From Streptomyces rishiriensis (GTDB lineage Bacteria; Actinomycetota; Actinomycetes; Streptomycetales; Streptomycetaceae), in NCBI RefSeq assembly GCF_003112535.1, contig NZ_BEWA01000016.1, positions 186,001-250,000 on the forward strand: a DNA stretch of 64,000 nt, read 5' to 3'. The first letter of the stretch is position 1. Every line of letters begins with the position of its first letter. A program made the position numbers and the translations under genes. Positions 40,718-49,346 of the stretch are shown piece by piece. The notes beneath the pieces are model-generated. The model had not been told where the DNA came from, did no database searches, and saw only the letters and a program-made list of their open reading frames with translations.

Positions 40718-41450
40718 GTTCGCCTCTCCCGTCTCTCGTGCCTCTCCCGTCACTCCCGTCTCTCCGGTGTCCCTCGTCCTCGGTCTCCGGCTGGGCGTCG
40801 ATGCGGTATCCGACGCCCGCCACGGTGGCGATGATCCAGGGCTCGCCGAGCCGTTTGCGCAATGCCGAGACGGTGATGCGGACGGCGTTGGTGAACGGGT
40901 CGGCGTTCTCGTCCCACGCGCGTTCCAGGAGTTCTTCGGCGCTGACGACACCGCCTTCGGCGGCGACGAGGACGTCGAGCACGGCGAACTGCTTCCTGGT
41001 CAGCGCCACGTAACGGCCGGCCCGGTAGACCTCGCGGCGGAACGGGTCCAGCCGAAGACCCGCGATCTCCCGCACGGGCGGCCGGTTGTGGGCACGTCTG
41101 CGGTCGAGCGCTCTGAGCCTGAGCGCGAGCTCGCGCAGTTCGAAGGGTTTCGTGAGGTAGTCGTCGGCGCCGAGTTCGAATCCGGTGGCCTTGTCGTCGA
41201 GACGGTCGGCCGCGGTGAGCATGAGGATCGGCATGCCGCTGCCGGAGGCGACGATGCGTCGGGCGATCTCGTCGCCGGAGGGCCCGGGAACGTCCCGGTC
41301 GAGGACGGCGATGTCGTAGGCGTTGGTGCTCAGCAGTGCGAGGGCGGTGTCCCCGTCACCTGCGATGTCGGCCGCGATCGCTTCCAGGCGCAGACCGTCG
41401 CGGACGGCTTCTGCCAGATACGGTTCGTCCTCGACGAGCAACACGCGCAT
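40710..41450 (-). CDS. OmpR-family response regulator
   Basis: A 246-residue protein. The receiver has VLLVEDEPYLAEAV, phospho-acceptor Asp in AVLDRDVPGPSGDE and Lys in YLTKPFELREL. The winged-helix output domain contains ALTRKQFAVLDVLVAAEGG, FTNAVRITVSALRKRLG and VAGVGYRI. The C-terminal tail is Arg/Gly/Asp-rich. ATG 41450 is the conventional start. It lies upstream of, and overlaps, its histidine kinase gene. The divergent endonuclease/phosphatase-family gene begins 167 bp away and may be its target. Confidence 0.94.
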   Translation of the reverse strand: MRVLLVEDEPYLAEAVRDGLRLEAIAADIAGDGDTALALLSTNAYDIAVLDRDVPGPSGDEIARRIVASGSGMPILMLTAADRLDDKATGFELGADDYLTKPFELRELALRLRALDRRRAHNRPPVREIAGLRLDPFRREVYRAGRYVALTRKQFAVLDVLVAAEGGVVSAEELLERAWDENADPFTNAVRITVSALRKRLGEPWIIATVAGVGYRIDAQPETEDEGHRRDGSDGRGTRDGRGERG

Positions 41451-41617
41451 GCCGTCGATGCTACGAGCCGGTGCATATCGTCGGCGTATCGAAAACCGCA
41501 TACGCGGCGGCAACACCGCGCCGTCTTCACTGGCGGCATGACGCGAACCCCACCAGCCCCGGCAGGCCTCACCGCAGACGCAGAAGTGACCGTCAGCGAG
41601 CGAGGACGGCGAGGACG

Positions 41618-42718
41618 TTGACGGCACAGGTGGACACGGAGGCGGCCGGGCAGGGCGGCGCCGGACCCCGGAACGCCGGCTCCGGTTCCCGGTGGGCGAC
41701 CATCCGCAGGCGGGCGGACCTCCGCCGGATGATCCGTGTCGCCTCGCGGCCTGCGCCCTGGAAGCGCGGCCCGGTGCTCGCGGCGCTGGCGCTGCTGCTG
41801 GGCCTGTTCATGCAGCTGCACGCCTGGATCCCGAACAGGATCGGGAACCTCGGCAGCCTGGCGGAAACGGTCCTGCCGTGGTTCGGCCTGTTCATCCCGG
41901 TGCTGCTGGCCGGCGCCCTGTGGCGTCGCTCCCCCTCGGCGGTGGCCGCTCTGCTGCTGCCGGCCGTGGTGTGGCTGAACCTCTTCGGCCCGCTGCTCAG
42001 TGACAAGTCCCACGCGGGCGGCGACCTCACTGTGGTCAGCCACAACGTCGGCGCCGACAACCCCGACCCGGCCGGCACCGCCCGCGACCTGTCCGCCTCC
42101 GGCGCCGACCTGCTGGCCCTGGTGGAGATCACCCCGCAGGCGAAGCCGGTGTACGAGAAGGCACTGGCGAAGACGTACCCCTACCACTCGGTGCGGGGCA
42201 CGGTCGGGCTGTGGAGCAGGCTGCCGCTGTCGGACACCGAGCCCGTCGACACCGCGATGGACTACGGGCCGCTGGCGGCCACCAAGCCGGACGCCGTCAA
42301 GGCGGCCTACACCCGGGCGCTGCGCGCCACGGTGGCCACGCACCGGGGTCCGCTGGCGGTGTACGTGGCCCACCTGGGGTCCGTGCGGGTGAATCCCCGG
42401 GCGGGCTTCTGGACGGACTCGCGGGATCGAGGCGCGCGAGCGCTCGGCCAGGCCGTCGCCGCCGAGCAGAACGAGCGGGTGGTGCTGCTCGGCGATCTGA
42501 ACGGCGCCACGGACGACCGCGCGTTCGCCGCCCTCACCTCGCAGTTGCGCTCCACCCAGGACGCGGCCGGGAGCGGATTCGGCTTCACGTGGCCGGCGAC
42601 GTTCCCGGTGGTGCGGATCGACCAGATCATGGTCCGCGGCGTGACGCCGGAGAGCTCATGGTCGCTGCCGGCCACGGCCAGCGACCACCTGCCGGTGGCT
42701 GCCGAGATCAGCTGGTGA
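41618..42718 (+). CDS. Membrane-anchored endonuclease/exonuclease/phosphatase-family protein
   Basis: The EEP fold is clear in the C-terminal two thirds: DLTVVSHNVGADNPDP (Asn), LLALVEITPQAK (metal-binding Glu), GPLAVYVAHLGS, VVLLGDLNGATDD (Asp/Asn) and ATASDHLPVAAEI (catalytic Asp-His). Before it are three hydrophobic segments (PVLAALALLLGLFMQL, LPWFGLFIPVLLAGAL, VAALLLPAVVWLNLFG), so the catalytic domain faces outside. The start is uncertain: TTG 41618, GTG 41633 or ATG 41730. Members hydrolyse phosphodiesters in nucleic acids or lipids. Its divergence from a two-component system suggests regulation by it. Confidence 0.85.
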   Translation: MTAQVDTEAAGQGGAGPRNAGSGSRWATIRRRADLRRMIRVASRPAPWKRGPVLAALALLLGLFMQLHAWIPNRIGNLGSLAETVLPWFGLFIPVLLAGALWRRSPSAVAALLLPAVVWLNLFGPLLSDKSHAGGDLTVVSHNVGADNPDPAGTARDLSASGADLLALVEITPQAKPVYEKALAKTYPYHSVRGTVGLWSRLPLSDTEPVDTAMDYGPLAATKPDAVKAAYTRALRATVATHRGPLAVYVAHLGSVRVNPRAGFWTDSRDRGARALGQAVAAEQNERVVLLGDLNGATDDRAFAALTSQLRSTQDAAGSGFGFTWPATFPVVRIDQIMVRGVTPESSWSLPATASDHLPVAAEISW

Positions 42719-42865
42719 TCACCGCGTACGGGCGTTGCGTTCTCGGGAGTTCGGGGGCGTGCAGGCGACCGGGTCCTCCTCTGCCCCCAGGTCTGCCCTC
42801 GCGTACCTTGCCGCTCCGCCGTCGGTCCGTGGACGCTGGTGGGCCCGCCTGTGAGGAGAGTGCTG

Positions 42866-44869
42866 GTGCGTGCCCAGGAGAAGCCGACCGACAGGAGCGG
42901 TGACCGTGGACACCGTCCAGGCCCGCTCCCGGCGGGGCCGGCCACCCCGGCGGCCGCCCTGCTCGCCCTGCAGCGCACGGCGGGCAACGCGGCGGTGTCG
43001 CGCGCGGTCGAGCAGCAGCGTCACGAGCATGACGCGCACTGCGGCCACGGCCCGGCCGTCCAGCGCTCGGCGGTGCACCAGGTTCTGCGCTCCCCGGGCC
43101 GGCCGCTCGATCCCGCGCTGCGCTCCGAGATGGAGGGCCGGTTCGGCGGCGACGACTTCAGCGCGGTACGGGTGCACACCGACGCGGTCGCCCAGCGGTC
43201 CGCCGCGGACATCGGCGCGAAGGCCTACACCTCCGGCAGCCATGTGGTCTGGGACGGACAGGACAAGCACACCCTGGCGCACGAGCTGGACCACGTCCGC
43301 CAGCAGAGCAGGGGGTCGGTTCCCGGTACCGACAACGGGTCGGGGCTGCGCGTGTCCGACCCGTCCGACTGGGCCGAGCGGCAGGCGGAGGACACGGCCC
43401 GGCGCGTGATGAGCGGTGCGGCTCCCGTCCAGCGTGCCGTGGAGGCCCCGCCGGCCCCGAACAACCCGACCCCGCCCGCCGGGCACACGGTGCAGCGCAA
43501 GGGGCCCGACGAACTGAAGGGTCAGATCACCAAACCGGAACCGCAGCTCCGCACGCTCGCCTCCTTCATGCGGAAGAAGTCCGAGCAGGGGAATCCGGTG
43601 ACGTCACCGGTGGCGCAGGCCGTCGCGGCGTACGACAGTTCCCCGGTCCGGGACCCGGAGACGTGCATGGCCCAGCTGAACGCCATCCTGATCGACGCGC
43701 TGGACAGGAAGGCGGAGGGCCCCAGGCAGGTGGACGTCGACTACCTGGACGAGGTGGTCGGGGTGGTCCGCAACGAGCTGGCCCTCGTGGCCGCCCAGCA
43801 CGACCGCGACCTGCAGCTGCCGGCGGAGGCGAAGCTCCCGTACAAGGACATGACCGACAAGGGCACGCTCTGGAAGGACGCGATGTTCGCGCAGGGCACG
43901 GTCAACTTCGGTATGACCGGCTCCAGTTACATTCGGGAGATGTCCGAGCTGAATCGGCACGACCTGAAGAAGGAGATCGGCGGCCGCGGCGAGGACGCAT
44001 GGGTGGCCGACGTGCGGGGCAAGCTGGAGAACCAGCTCCGGGCGAGCGTGGTCGCCCACTACACCGCCAAGGCCCGGGCCGAGGCCATGCTGGAGTCCGG
44101 CAAGAGCCTCAAGTCGAAGACGGCGCTCGACCGGGAGAACCCCAGCGACCGGCACAACACGATGAACGTGGACGAACTGGTGCTGGCCAACCACGGGTTC
44201 GTCTTCTTCTACATCGAGCACCCGGGCAAGTCGGGCCGCAAGTCGCGCTTCGGCGTCGGCAAGGAGGGCGAGGGCGACGGCCAGGCCCGCATCGAGCTCG
44301 GCATCAGCGAGTCCGGCCTGCTCAGCCAGGGCTGGATCATGCTCAGCGACTTCATCCAGCGCGACTACCCGCAGCTCATGGCGCATCCGGACCGGCCGGA
44401 GGAGACGGTGCACGGGAAGTCGGGCGCGGACACGGAGGGCCTGATGAACGTCCGCGAGTTCCAGCGCGGGCTGCCCACGGGCGACGAGTTGATGGAGTCG
44501 CTGACGGCGTTCAGTGGCATCACGGACATCGAGCAGCGCCAGGCGCACGCGTTGGCGCGGCAGAGCGCGTACGGGGACGGGCGCAGCCAGATGGTCTACG
44601 GCCCGGACAAGAAGGTCAAACGGCCCGAGCTGCTCCACAAGAACATTCTCGCCGGCTCCGACATCATCCCCGGCCTGGTCGAGCGGGCCGTGGTCGAGAT
44701 CATGCGGTTCGAGGAGTCCAACCCCCGGCTGGCGAACCGGCTCAAGGCCATGAACGGCGCCGACCTGATGGACTACCTGTTCCGGGACCTGCTGCGCCCC
44801 CAGGCGATGATCCCGAACACCGTGGACCTGTCCAAGGCCGACATCACCTTCACGGACGGGGCCGCCTGA
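42866..44869 (+). CDS. DUF4157 (eCIS-core) protein with HELDH motif and a large unrecognised C-terminal domain
   Basis: A 667-residue protein. GTG 42866 has GAGGAG 7 nt upstream. The N-terminal segment ALLALQRTAGNAAVSR is the signature that precedes DUF4157 domains. Residues about 75-150 are DUF4157 itself: MEGRFGGDDFSAVRVHTD, AYTSGSHVVWDGQ and HTLAHELDHVRQQ with an HExxH zinc-peptidase motif. DUF4157 proteins are often cargo or effectors of extracellular contractile injection systems. Residues about 205-667 match nothing I recognise. They are soluble and mixed alpha/beta, with VLANHGFVFFYIEHPGKSGR and FGVGKEGEGDGQARIELGIS. No injection-system structural gene is nearby. Confidence 0.85.
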   Translation: MRAQEKPTDRSGDRGHRPGPLPAGPATPAAALLALQRTAGNAAVSRAVEQQRHEHDAHCGHGPAVQRSAVHQVLRSPGRPLDPALRSEMEGRFGGDDFSAVRVHTDAVAQRSAADIGAKAYTSGSHVVWDGQDKHTLAHELDHVRQQSRGSVPGTDNGSGLRVSDPSDWAERQAEDTARRVMSGAAPVQRAVEAPPAPNNPTPPAGHTVQRKGPDELKGQITKPEPQLRTLASFMRKKSEQGNPVTSPVAQAVAAYDSSPVRDPETCMAQLNAILIDALDRKAEGPRQVDVDYLDEVVGVVRNELALVAAQHDRDLQLPAEAKLPYKDMTDKGTLWKDAMFAQGTVNFGMTGSSYIREMSELNRHDLKKEIGGRGEDAWVADVRGKLENQLRASVVAHYTAKARAEAMLESGKSLKSKTALDRENPSDRHNTMNVDELVLANHGFVFFYIEHPGKSGRKSRFGVGKEGEGDGQARIELGISESGLLSQGWIMLSDFIQRDYPQLMAHPDRPEETVHGKSGADTEGLMNVREFQRGLPTGDELMESLTAFSGITDIEQRQAHALARQSAYGDGRSQMVYGPDKKVKRPELLHKNILAGSDIIPGLVERAVVEIMRFEESNPRLANRLKAMNGADLMDYLFRDLLRPQAMIPNTVDLSKADITFTDGAA

Positions 44870-44882
44870 CACCGGCAGCCGG

Positions 44883-45803
44883 TCACATGGGTGAGGTCGG
44901 TGAAGTCGTTGAGGTCGGTGCGGGTCCCGCGCTCACCCTCGCCGGCTCGGCCGCAGGCTCGTCGGCGGGTCTGGACAGCTCGGCGTTGAACTGTGCGCCG
45001 ACCAGGAGGGACAGGTTGGACAGCCACAGCCAGACCAGGAAGACCACCACTCCTGCCAGCGAACCGTACAGACGGTGATAGGTGCTGACGTGGGAGGTAT
45101 AGAGGGCGAACGCGAGGGAGACCGTCAGCAGGAGCCCCACCGCCAACGTCCCGCCGGGGGCCATGCTCCGCACGGGGCGGGAGCGCGCCGGTCCTGACCG
45201 GTACAGGACGAGCACCAGGGCGACGGCGACCGCAGCCACGACCGGCCAGCGCAAGGCGTCCCACGTGGCCTGCGGAGCCGTCCCCAGGCTCAGCACGTGG
45301 CCCAGACGACGGGCCAGGCCGCCGCTGAGCAGCAGTGCCAGCGTGGAGGTGAGGAGCAGCGAGCTCAGGACCAGGGCCGTGAGGACGATGCGCGGAGCCG
45401 TGCGCCAGACCGGCCGGTCCGCGCTGATCCGGTGCATGGCGTACAACGCCCGGCGGAAGACGCTCAGATAGCTGCATCCCGACCACAGGGCTCCCGTTCC
45501 CCCGACGAAGATCAGCGTCCATGCCGTCGACGACTGCTCGGACATCTGCCGCAGGGTGCTGCGCAGCAGAGCGCGGGATTCGGCCGGCGCGGCCTGTGCC
45601 ATGCGGTCGATGACCTCGGGCTTGGCCGTGGGCATGGTCAGACCCAGGATCGAGAGGATGACCAGCAGCAGGGGGAACAGGGCCAGGACCGCGTAGTAGG
45701 TCAGCGCGGCGGCCCAGTCCGTGACGTCGTCGTTCCAGACGGTCACCGGCGTCCGGCGCAGCGCCGCCCACCACCGAACCGTGCGACCGTCTGCATCATC
45801 CAT
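44883..45803 (-). CDS. YihY/BrkB-family membrane protein
   Basis: A 306-residue protein with six TM helices. It has the family pattern VTDWAAALTYYAVLALFPLL at the N-terminus, GTGALWSGCSYLSVFRRALY in the middle and LWLSNLSLLVGAQFNAELSR near the C-terminus. A Ser/Thr/Pro-rich tail ends TSPTSPM. The ATG at 45803 is preferred; a TTG at 45833 would add ten residues. The second member in this window (the first is 21514-22467) lies away from lipid genes. Function is unknown. It converges with the DUF4157 gene, with only 13 bp between stops. Confidence 0.9.
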   Translation of the reverse strand: MDDADGRTVRWWAALRRTPVTVWNDDVTDWAAALTYYAVLALFPLLLVILSILGLTMPTAKPEVIDRMAQAAPAESRALLRSTLRQMSEQSSTAWTLIFVGGTGALWSGCSYLSVFRRALYAMHRISADRPVWRTAPRIVLTALVLSSLLLTSTLALLLSGGLARRLGHVLSLGTAPQATWDALRWPVVAAVAVALVLVLYRSGPARSRPVRSMAPGGTLAVGLLLTVSLAFALYTSHVSTYHRLYGSLAGVVVFLVWLWLSNLSLLVGAQFNAELSRPADEPAAEPARVSAGPAPTSTTSPTSPM

Positions 45804-45953
45804 GACGGGGATGCTCTCACCCTCCGCTGCCAACCCGTCCCCCAGCCCTGCGCTGCGGCACCGTCCGGTGCCTGAGTCCCGGATACCCCGCCGCGCCCTC
45901 GGTAGCCCGACGATCGCTCGGCCGGCGCCGGGCCGGGCGCCGGAGCCTTCGGC

Positions 45954-46424
45954 TCAGCGGTGGGCCGCGCCGCCGTTGTGGGCGTCGGTCAGGGAGATGC
46001 GCGCCGTGATGCGCTTGCCGACCGGCTCCTGCTCGGTGAACAGGTTCTCCGTGAGAGCCTTGACGATCTCCAGGCCGTGCTGGCCGATCCGCTCGGGATC
46101 GGCGGCCCGGGCAGTGGGCACGGTGGGGTCGCTGTCCCAGATGACGACGTCCAGGGCGTGGGCGGTGACGCGCAGCTCCATCAGGACGGGTCCGGGGGCG
46201 TACTTGCGGGCGTTCGTGACCAGCTCGCTGACCACCAGCCGGGTCAGGCCCAGGGCCCGCTCGGACACCGGCAGGCGGTGGTCGGTACGGGCCCGGTCGA
46301 GAAAGGCGACGGCATGTTGACGGGCCTCGGCGATGCAGCCGTCGTCCCCTTCCAGGGCATAACCGGCGCGCATCACGTGCTCATCCGGTCCGGTACAGCC
46401 GTCACCGTCGCCATGAGATCCCAC
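45954..46424 (-). CDS. RsbW-like ATP-binding (anti-sigma kinase) protein
   Basis: A 156-residue GHKL ATPase of the serine-kinase anti-sigma type. N-box LVVSELVTNARKYAPG, G1 VVIWDSDPTVP, G2 ADPERIGQHGLEIVKAL. GTG 46424 has GAGGG 8 nt upstream; an internal ATG at 46373 is possible. The divergent gene at 46596 encodes a STAS protein, and together they could be an anti-sigma/antagonist pair. Streptomyces has many such orphan kinases, so the true partner is not certain. Confidence 0.88.
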   Translation of the reverse strand: MGSHGDGDGCTGPDEHVMRAGYALEGDDGCIAEARQHAVAFLDRARTDHRLPVSERALGLTRLVVSELVTNARKYAPGPVLMELRVTAHALDVVIWDSDPTVPTARAADPERIGQHGLEIVKALTENLFTEQEPVGKRITARISLTDAHNGGAAHR

Positions 46425-46595
46425 GTGTCTCGCCCTCACTCCCCCGTTGACGTGCGCAGGTACCCGCTCCGGCGTCCTCCATGCCACCACGGACGCCGTC
46501 CGGTACGGCCCGTCTGGGTGCATGCCGCCGCACCGGTGGGGCAGAATCGTCCGAGCACGCCCCGAGCGGGCAAGCCTAGGCCCAGCCGAGGAGAC

Positions 46596-46961
46596 GTGAA
46601 CGCCATCCCCAGGGAAGACCGGCCCCATCATCTTTCCGTCCAGCCCGCAGTGGTCGACGGCGTCCTCGTCGTGACCGTGGAGGGCGAGATCGACCACGAC
46701 GTCAAGGACGTCCTCAGCTACGCGTTGCTGTCCGACGACGGCGCGCCGCCGCCGCGCATCGTGGCGGACCTCAGCGGCGTGACCTTCATGGACTCCAGCG
46801 GCATCAACGTGTTCGTCACCGCCCACCGGCGAGTGAGCGGCGCTCAGGGGTGGCTGCGCATCGCCGGCGCCCAGGAGTCCGTCGTACGGCTGCTGCAGCT
46901 CGTGGGCGTCGACGAGATCATCCCCTGCCACCCCACCGTGGAGGAGGCCCTGAACGCCTGA
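46596..46961 (+). CDS. STAS-domain anti-anti-sigma factor
   Basis: A 121-residue protein. VLVVTVEGEIDHDVKDVLSY opens the STAS fold and VADLSGVTFMDSSGINVFVT contains the phosphorylatable Ser in the DSSG motif. LRIAGAQESVVRLLQLVGV is the conserved C-terminal helix region. GTG start with GAGGAG just upstream at 46588-46593. Divergent from an RsbW-like gene 171 bp away, the likely partner. Confidence 0.92.
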   Translation: MNAIPREDRPHHLSVQPAVVDGVLVVTVEGEIDHDVKDVLSYALLSDDGAPPPRIVADLSGVTFMDSSGINVFVTAHRRVSGAQGWLRIAGAQESVVRLLQLVGVDEIIPCHPTVEEALNA

Positions 46962-47081
46962 CGGGGCGCCCGACGCCCAGGGCGGCAGCTGCGAGGCGCG
47001 GCCGTCACGGCGGCCGGCGCCGACTGTCGTCCTCCCCCCGTCCGGGCAGTCGGGGCGTGAGCAAGGACGGGTCGGCGGTGG

Positions 47082-47588
47082 TCAGCCCGGGAGGAAGGCC
47101 GGAAAAGCAGATCCGCCGAAGGCGGTGCCTTTCTGGTTCGGGGTCAGGGAGAGATGGGCGGTGACCAGCTTTCCCGTGGCGCGAAGGGCGACGACGACTT
47201 TGTCGCTGACGGTGTGCACCAGATGCATTCCATGACCGCCGATGCGGCGCGGGTCGACTTTCTTCGGCGCCGGCTTCTCGGTGGAACTGTCCCAGACGGT
47301 GATGGTCAATTCGTCGTCGTTCAGCTCCAGGGTCATTCCGCAGGGGCCCGGGGCATGCAGGATGGCGTTCGTGATCATCTCGCTCGTGGCGAGTTCGGCG
47401 TCCACGGCCAGGGCGCTCGGCACCGCTGCGCGGCCTATGCGCCGGGCGTGTCCGAGGAACGCCCGCAGGGCCTGGCGGGCGTCGGCGGCGCGCGCCGCGC
47501 CGTCTCCCCAGATCGCGCCGTAGCGCAGCGGGGCGCCCTCGTCCCCGCCCTGTTCGTCTGCCGTGTGCTTCCTCAGCGGGGTGACCAT
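47082..47588 (-). CDS. RsbW-like ATP-binding anti-sigma protein
   Basis: A 168-residue GHKL ATPase: LATSEMITNAILHAPGPCG (N-box), ITVWDSSTEKP (G1) and RRIGGHGMHLVHTVSDKV (G2). ATG 47588 is used; a GTG at 47612 would add eight residues (NATKEPP plus the start). It lies downstream of a STAS gene and a PAS-PP2C phosphatase gene on the same strand, completing a kinase-antagonist-phosphatase set typical of SigB-type partner switching. The SigB-family gene at 50109 is its most likely final target (inference). Confidence 0.9.
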   Translation of the reverse strand: MVTPLRKHTADEQGGDEGAPLRYGAIWGDGAARAADARQALRAFLGHARRIGRAAVPSALAVDAELATSEMITNAILHAPGPCGMTLELNDDELTITVWDSSTEKPAPKKVDPRRIGGHGMHLVHTVSDKVVVALRATGKLVTAHLSLTPNQKGTAFGGSAFPAFLPG

Positions 47589-47724
47589 AGGGGGCTCTTT
47601 CGTCGCGTTCACCGCTCTTCGGCGCTTCGGTCTGCTCTGCTCCTCCGTCTACCCGGGCGTCGGCGGCCCACACCGTGGACGCGCCCGACGCCGCTCCGGC
47701 CGCCCGGGGGCGGGCCCCGCGTCG

Positions 47725-48063
47725 TCAGGGCCGGGTGGCCGCGTCGCGGTCGGGGTGGAGGGAGAAGATCTGGTCGAGGCCGACGACGCGCAGGACGCGC
47801 AGGGTGTGGGCCGGGACCGCGGCGAGCGCGACGTCCGCCCGTGCAGCGTGTGCGAGGTTGCGGGCCGCGATCAGGGCGCTGATGCCGCTGGAGTCGCAGA
47901 ACTCCATGCCCGCCAGGTCCAGGACGAGGCGCTGACCGGGTCGCAGGGCGATCGTGGGAAGCAGGGCGGTCAGCTCGGTGGCGTGCGGATAGGCGAGGTC
48001 GCCGATGATCTCCAGAACGGGACCTGTCATGGCGTCTCGGGTGGTGATCGTCAGCGGGCTCAT
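47725..48063 (-). CDS. STAS-domain anti-anti-sigma factor coupled to PP2C gene
   Basis: A 112-residue STAS protein. LVLDLAGMEFCDSSGISALI carries the DSSG phosphorylation site and VPAHTLRVLRVVGLDQIFSL the C-terminal helix. Its ATG overlaps the stop of the PAS-PP2C phosphatase gene (ATGA), so phosphatase and substrate are made together. The HATPase gene follows 137 bp downstream. This order (phosphatase, antagonist, kinase) strongly supports a single switch. Confidence 0.93.
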   Translation of the reverse strand: MSPLTITTRDAMTGPVLEIIGDLAYPHATELTALLPTIALRPGQRLVLDLAGMEFCDSSGISALIAARNLAHAARADVALAAVPAHTLRVLRVVGLDQIFSLHPDRDAATRP

Positions 48064-49346
48064 TCGCGGTTTCGGGTCCTGAGGTCGGGCGCGGGAACGC
48101 CGAGGGCGAGCAGCGCGGTGTCGTCGTCGAGTCCGTCGCCGAAGTCGTCCAGCAGGCCGGTGAGGGCCTCGATCACGGCGCGCGGAGGCTGTCCGGCGTG
48201 GCCGACGGCGAAGTCGCGCAGGGCCTCGTCCCCGTACAGACTGCCGCGGTCCTCGCCGGTGCGGGCCTCGGTGAGGCCGTCGGTGTAGAGCAGCAGGGTG
48301 TCGCCGGGGGCGAGGACGGTGTCGGCGGTGGCGAAGCGCGCGTCGGGCAGGGCGCCGACGAGGAAGCCGCCCGGGGTGGGCAGGAAGCCGGCCGTGCCGT
48401 CGGCGCGCAGGACGAGGGCCGAGGGGTGCCCGCCCGAGGCGAGCCGGACGGTGGCCCGTCCGCTCGCGGCGTCGGGTTCGACGAGGCCGAATATGGCGGT
48501 GCAGTAGCGCGGGTCGCCGCCGGTGTAGCGCTCGTGAAGCACCTTGTTGAGGGTGGTGAGGGCGGAGACGGGGTCGGGATCGTGCAGGGCGGCGGCCCGC
48601 AGGGTGTAGCGGGTCAGCGAGGTGACCGCGGCCGCCTGGGGGCCCTTGCCGCACACGTCGCCGAGGAAGAACGCGAAGCGTTCCCCGTCGACGGGGAAGA
48701 GGTCGTAGAAGTCGCCGCCCAGCCGGTCGGGAGACGCGGCGCGGTAGTGGACGGCCGTCTCCACCCCGGGTACCGGCGGCAGCGAGTCGGGCAGCAGCGA
48801 CTGCTGGAGCGCGGCCAGCGCGTCCTGGAGCCGGGCACGGTCCGCTTCCGCCTGTCTGCGGGCTTCCTCGGCGACCTTCCTGGCCCGCAGGAGTTCGGCT
48901 TCGTAGGCGCGGCGGTCGCGGGCGTCGAAGAGGGTGGTGCGGACCAGCAGCGGCTCACCGTTGCCGCCCTGCTTGATCACGGAGGAGGCCAGCACCGGCA
49001 TGCGTCCGCCGTCGCCCCGTCTGAGCTCCAGGGCGATGCCGCCGATCTCGCCCTGCATGCGCAGCAGGGGCGCGAAGTGCGTCTCGTGGTACAGCTTGCC
49101 GCCGACGCTCAGCAGGTCGGTGAACCGCATCCGTCCGACCACCGCGTCCCGTTCCAGGCGGAGCCACCTCAGCAGGGTGGCGTTGATCTTCGCGATGGTG
49201 CCGTCCATCAGCGTGGACAGATATCCGCACGGCGCGCTCTCGTACAGTTCCTCGGCGCTGTCCTCCAGCAGTGCGGCGAACGCCGCGTGGGCGGTCCGCT
49301 CGTCGCCGGCGCCCTGCTGATGGGGCTGCTGCCCGGTTCGGCACAT
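48060..49346 (-). CDS. PAS-PP2C (RsbP/RsbU-like) serine phosphatase
   Basis: A 428-residue protein. A PAS domain at about residues 30-155 (SAPCGYLSTLMDGTIAKINA, ATLLRWLRLERDAVVGRM) is followed by a coiled-coil (LLRARKVAEEARRQAEADR). A PP2C/SpoIIE domain at about 190-415 has LGGDFYDLFPVDGERFAFFL, GDVCGKGPQAAAVTSL, LYTDGLTEAR and DDDTALLAL. It should dephosphorylate the STAS protein encoded next. The start is fixed by a 1-nt TGATG overlap with the upstream rsbQ-like remnant, matching the rsbQ-rsbP arrangement of Bacillus energy-stress signalling. Confidence 0.92.
   Translation of the reverse strand: MCRTGQQPHQQGAGDERTAHAAFAALLEDSAEELYESAPCGYLSTLMDGTIAKINATLLRWLRLERDAVVGRMRFTDLLSVGGKLYHETHFAPLLRMQGEIGGIALELRRGDGGRMPVLASSVIKQGGNGEPLLVRTTLFDARDRRAYEAELLRARKVAEEARRQAEADRARLQDALAALQQSLLPDSLPPVPGVETAVHYRAASPDRLGGDFYDLFPVDGERFAFFLGDVCGKGPQAAAVTSLTRYTLRAAALHDPDPVSALTTLNKVLHERYTGGDPRYCTAIFGLVEPDAASGRATVRLASGGHPSALVLRADGTAGFLPTPGGFLVGALPDARFATADTVLAPGDTLLLYTDGLTEARTGEDRGSLYGDEALRDFAVGHAGQPPRAVIEALTGLLDDFGDGLDDDTALLALGVPAPDLRTRNRE

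Noticed and set aside
43604..44872. 422-codon minus-strand frame under the DUF4157 gene
   Set aside because: His/Val/Leu-rich antisense reading of a well-supported gene; no start signals.
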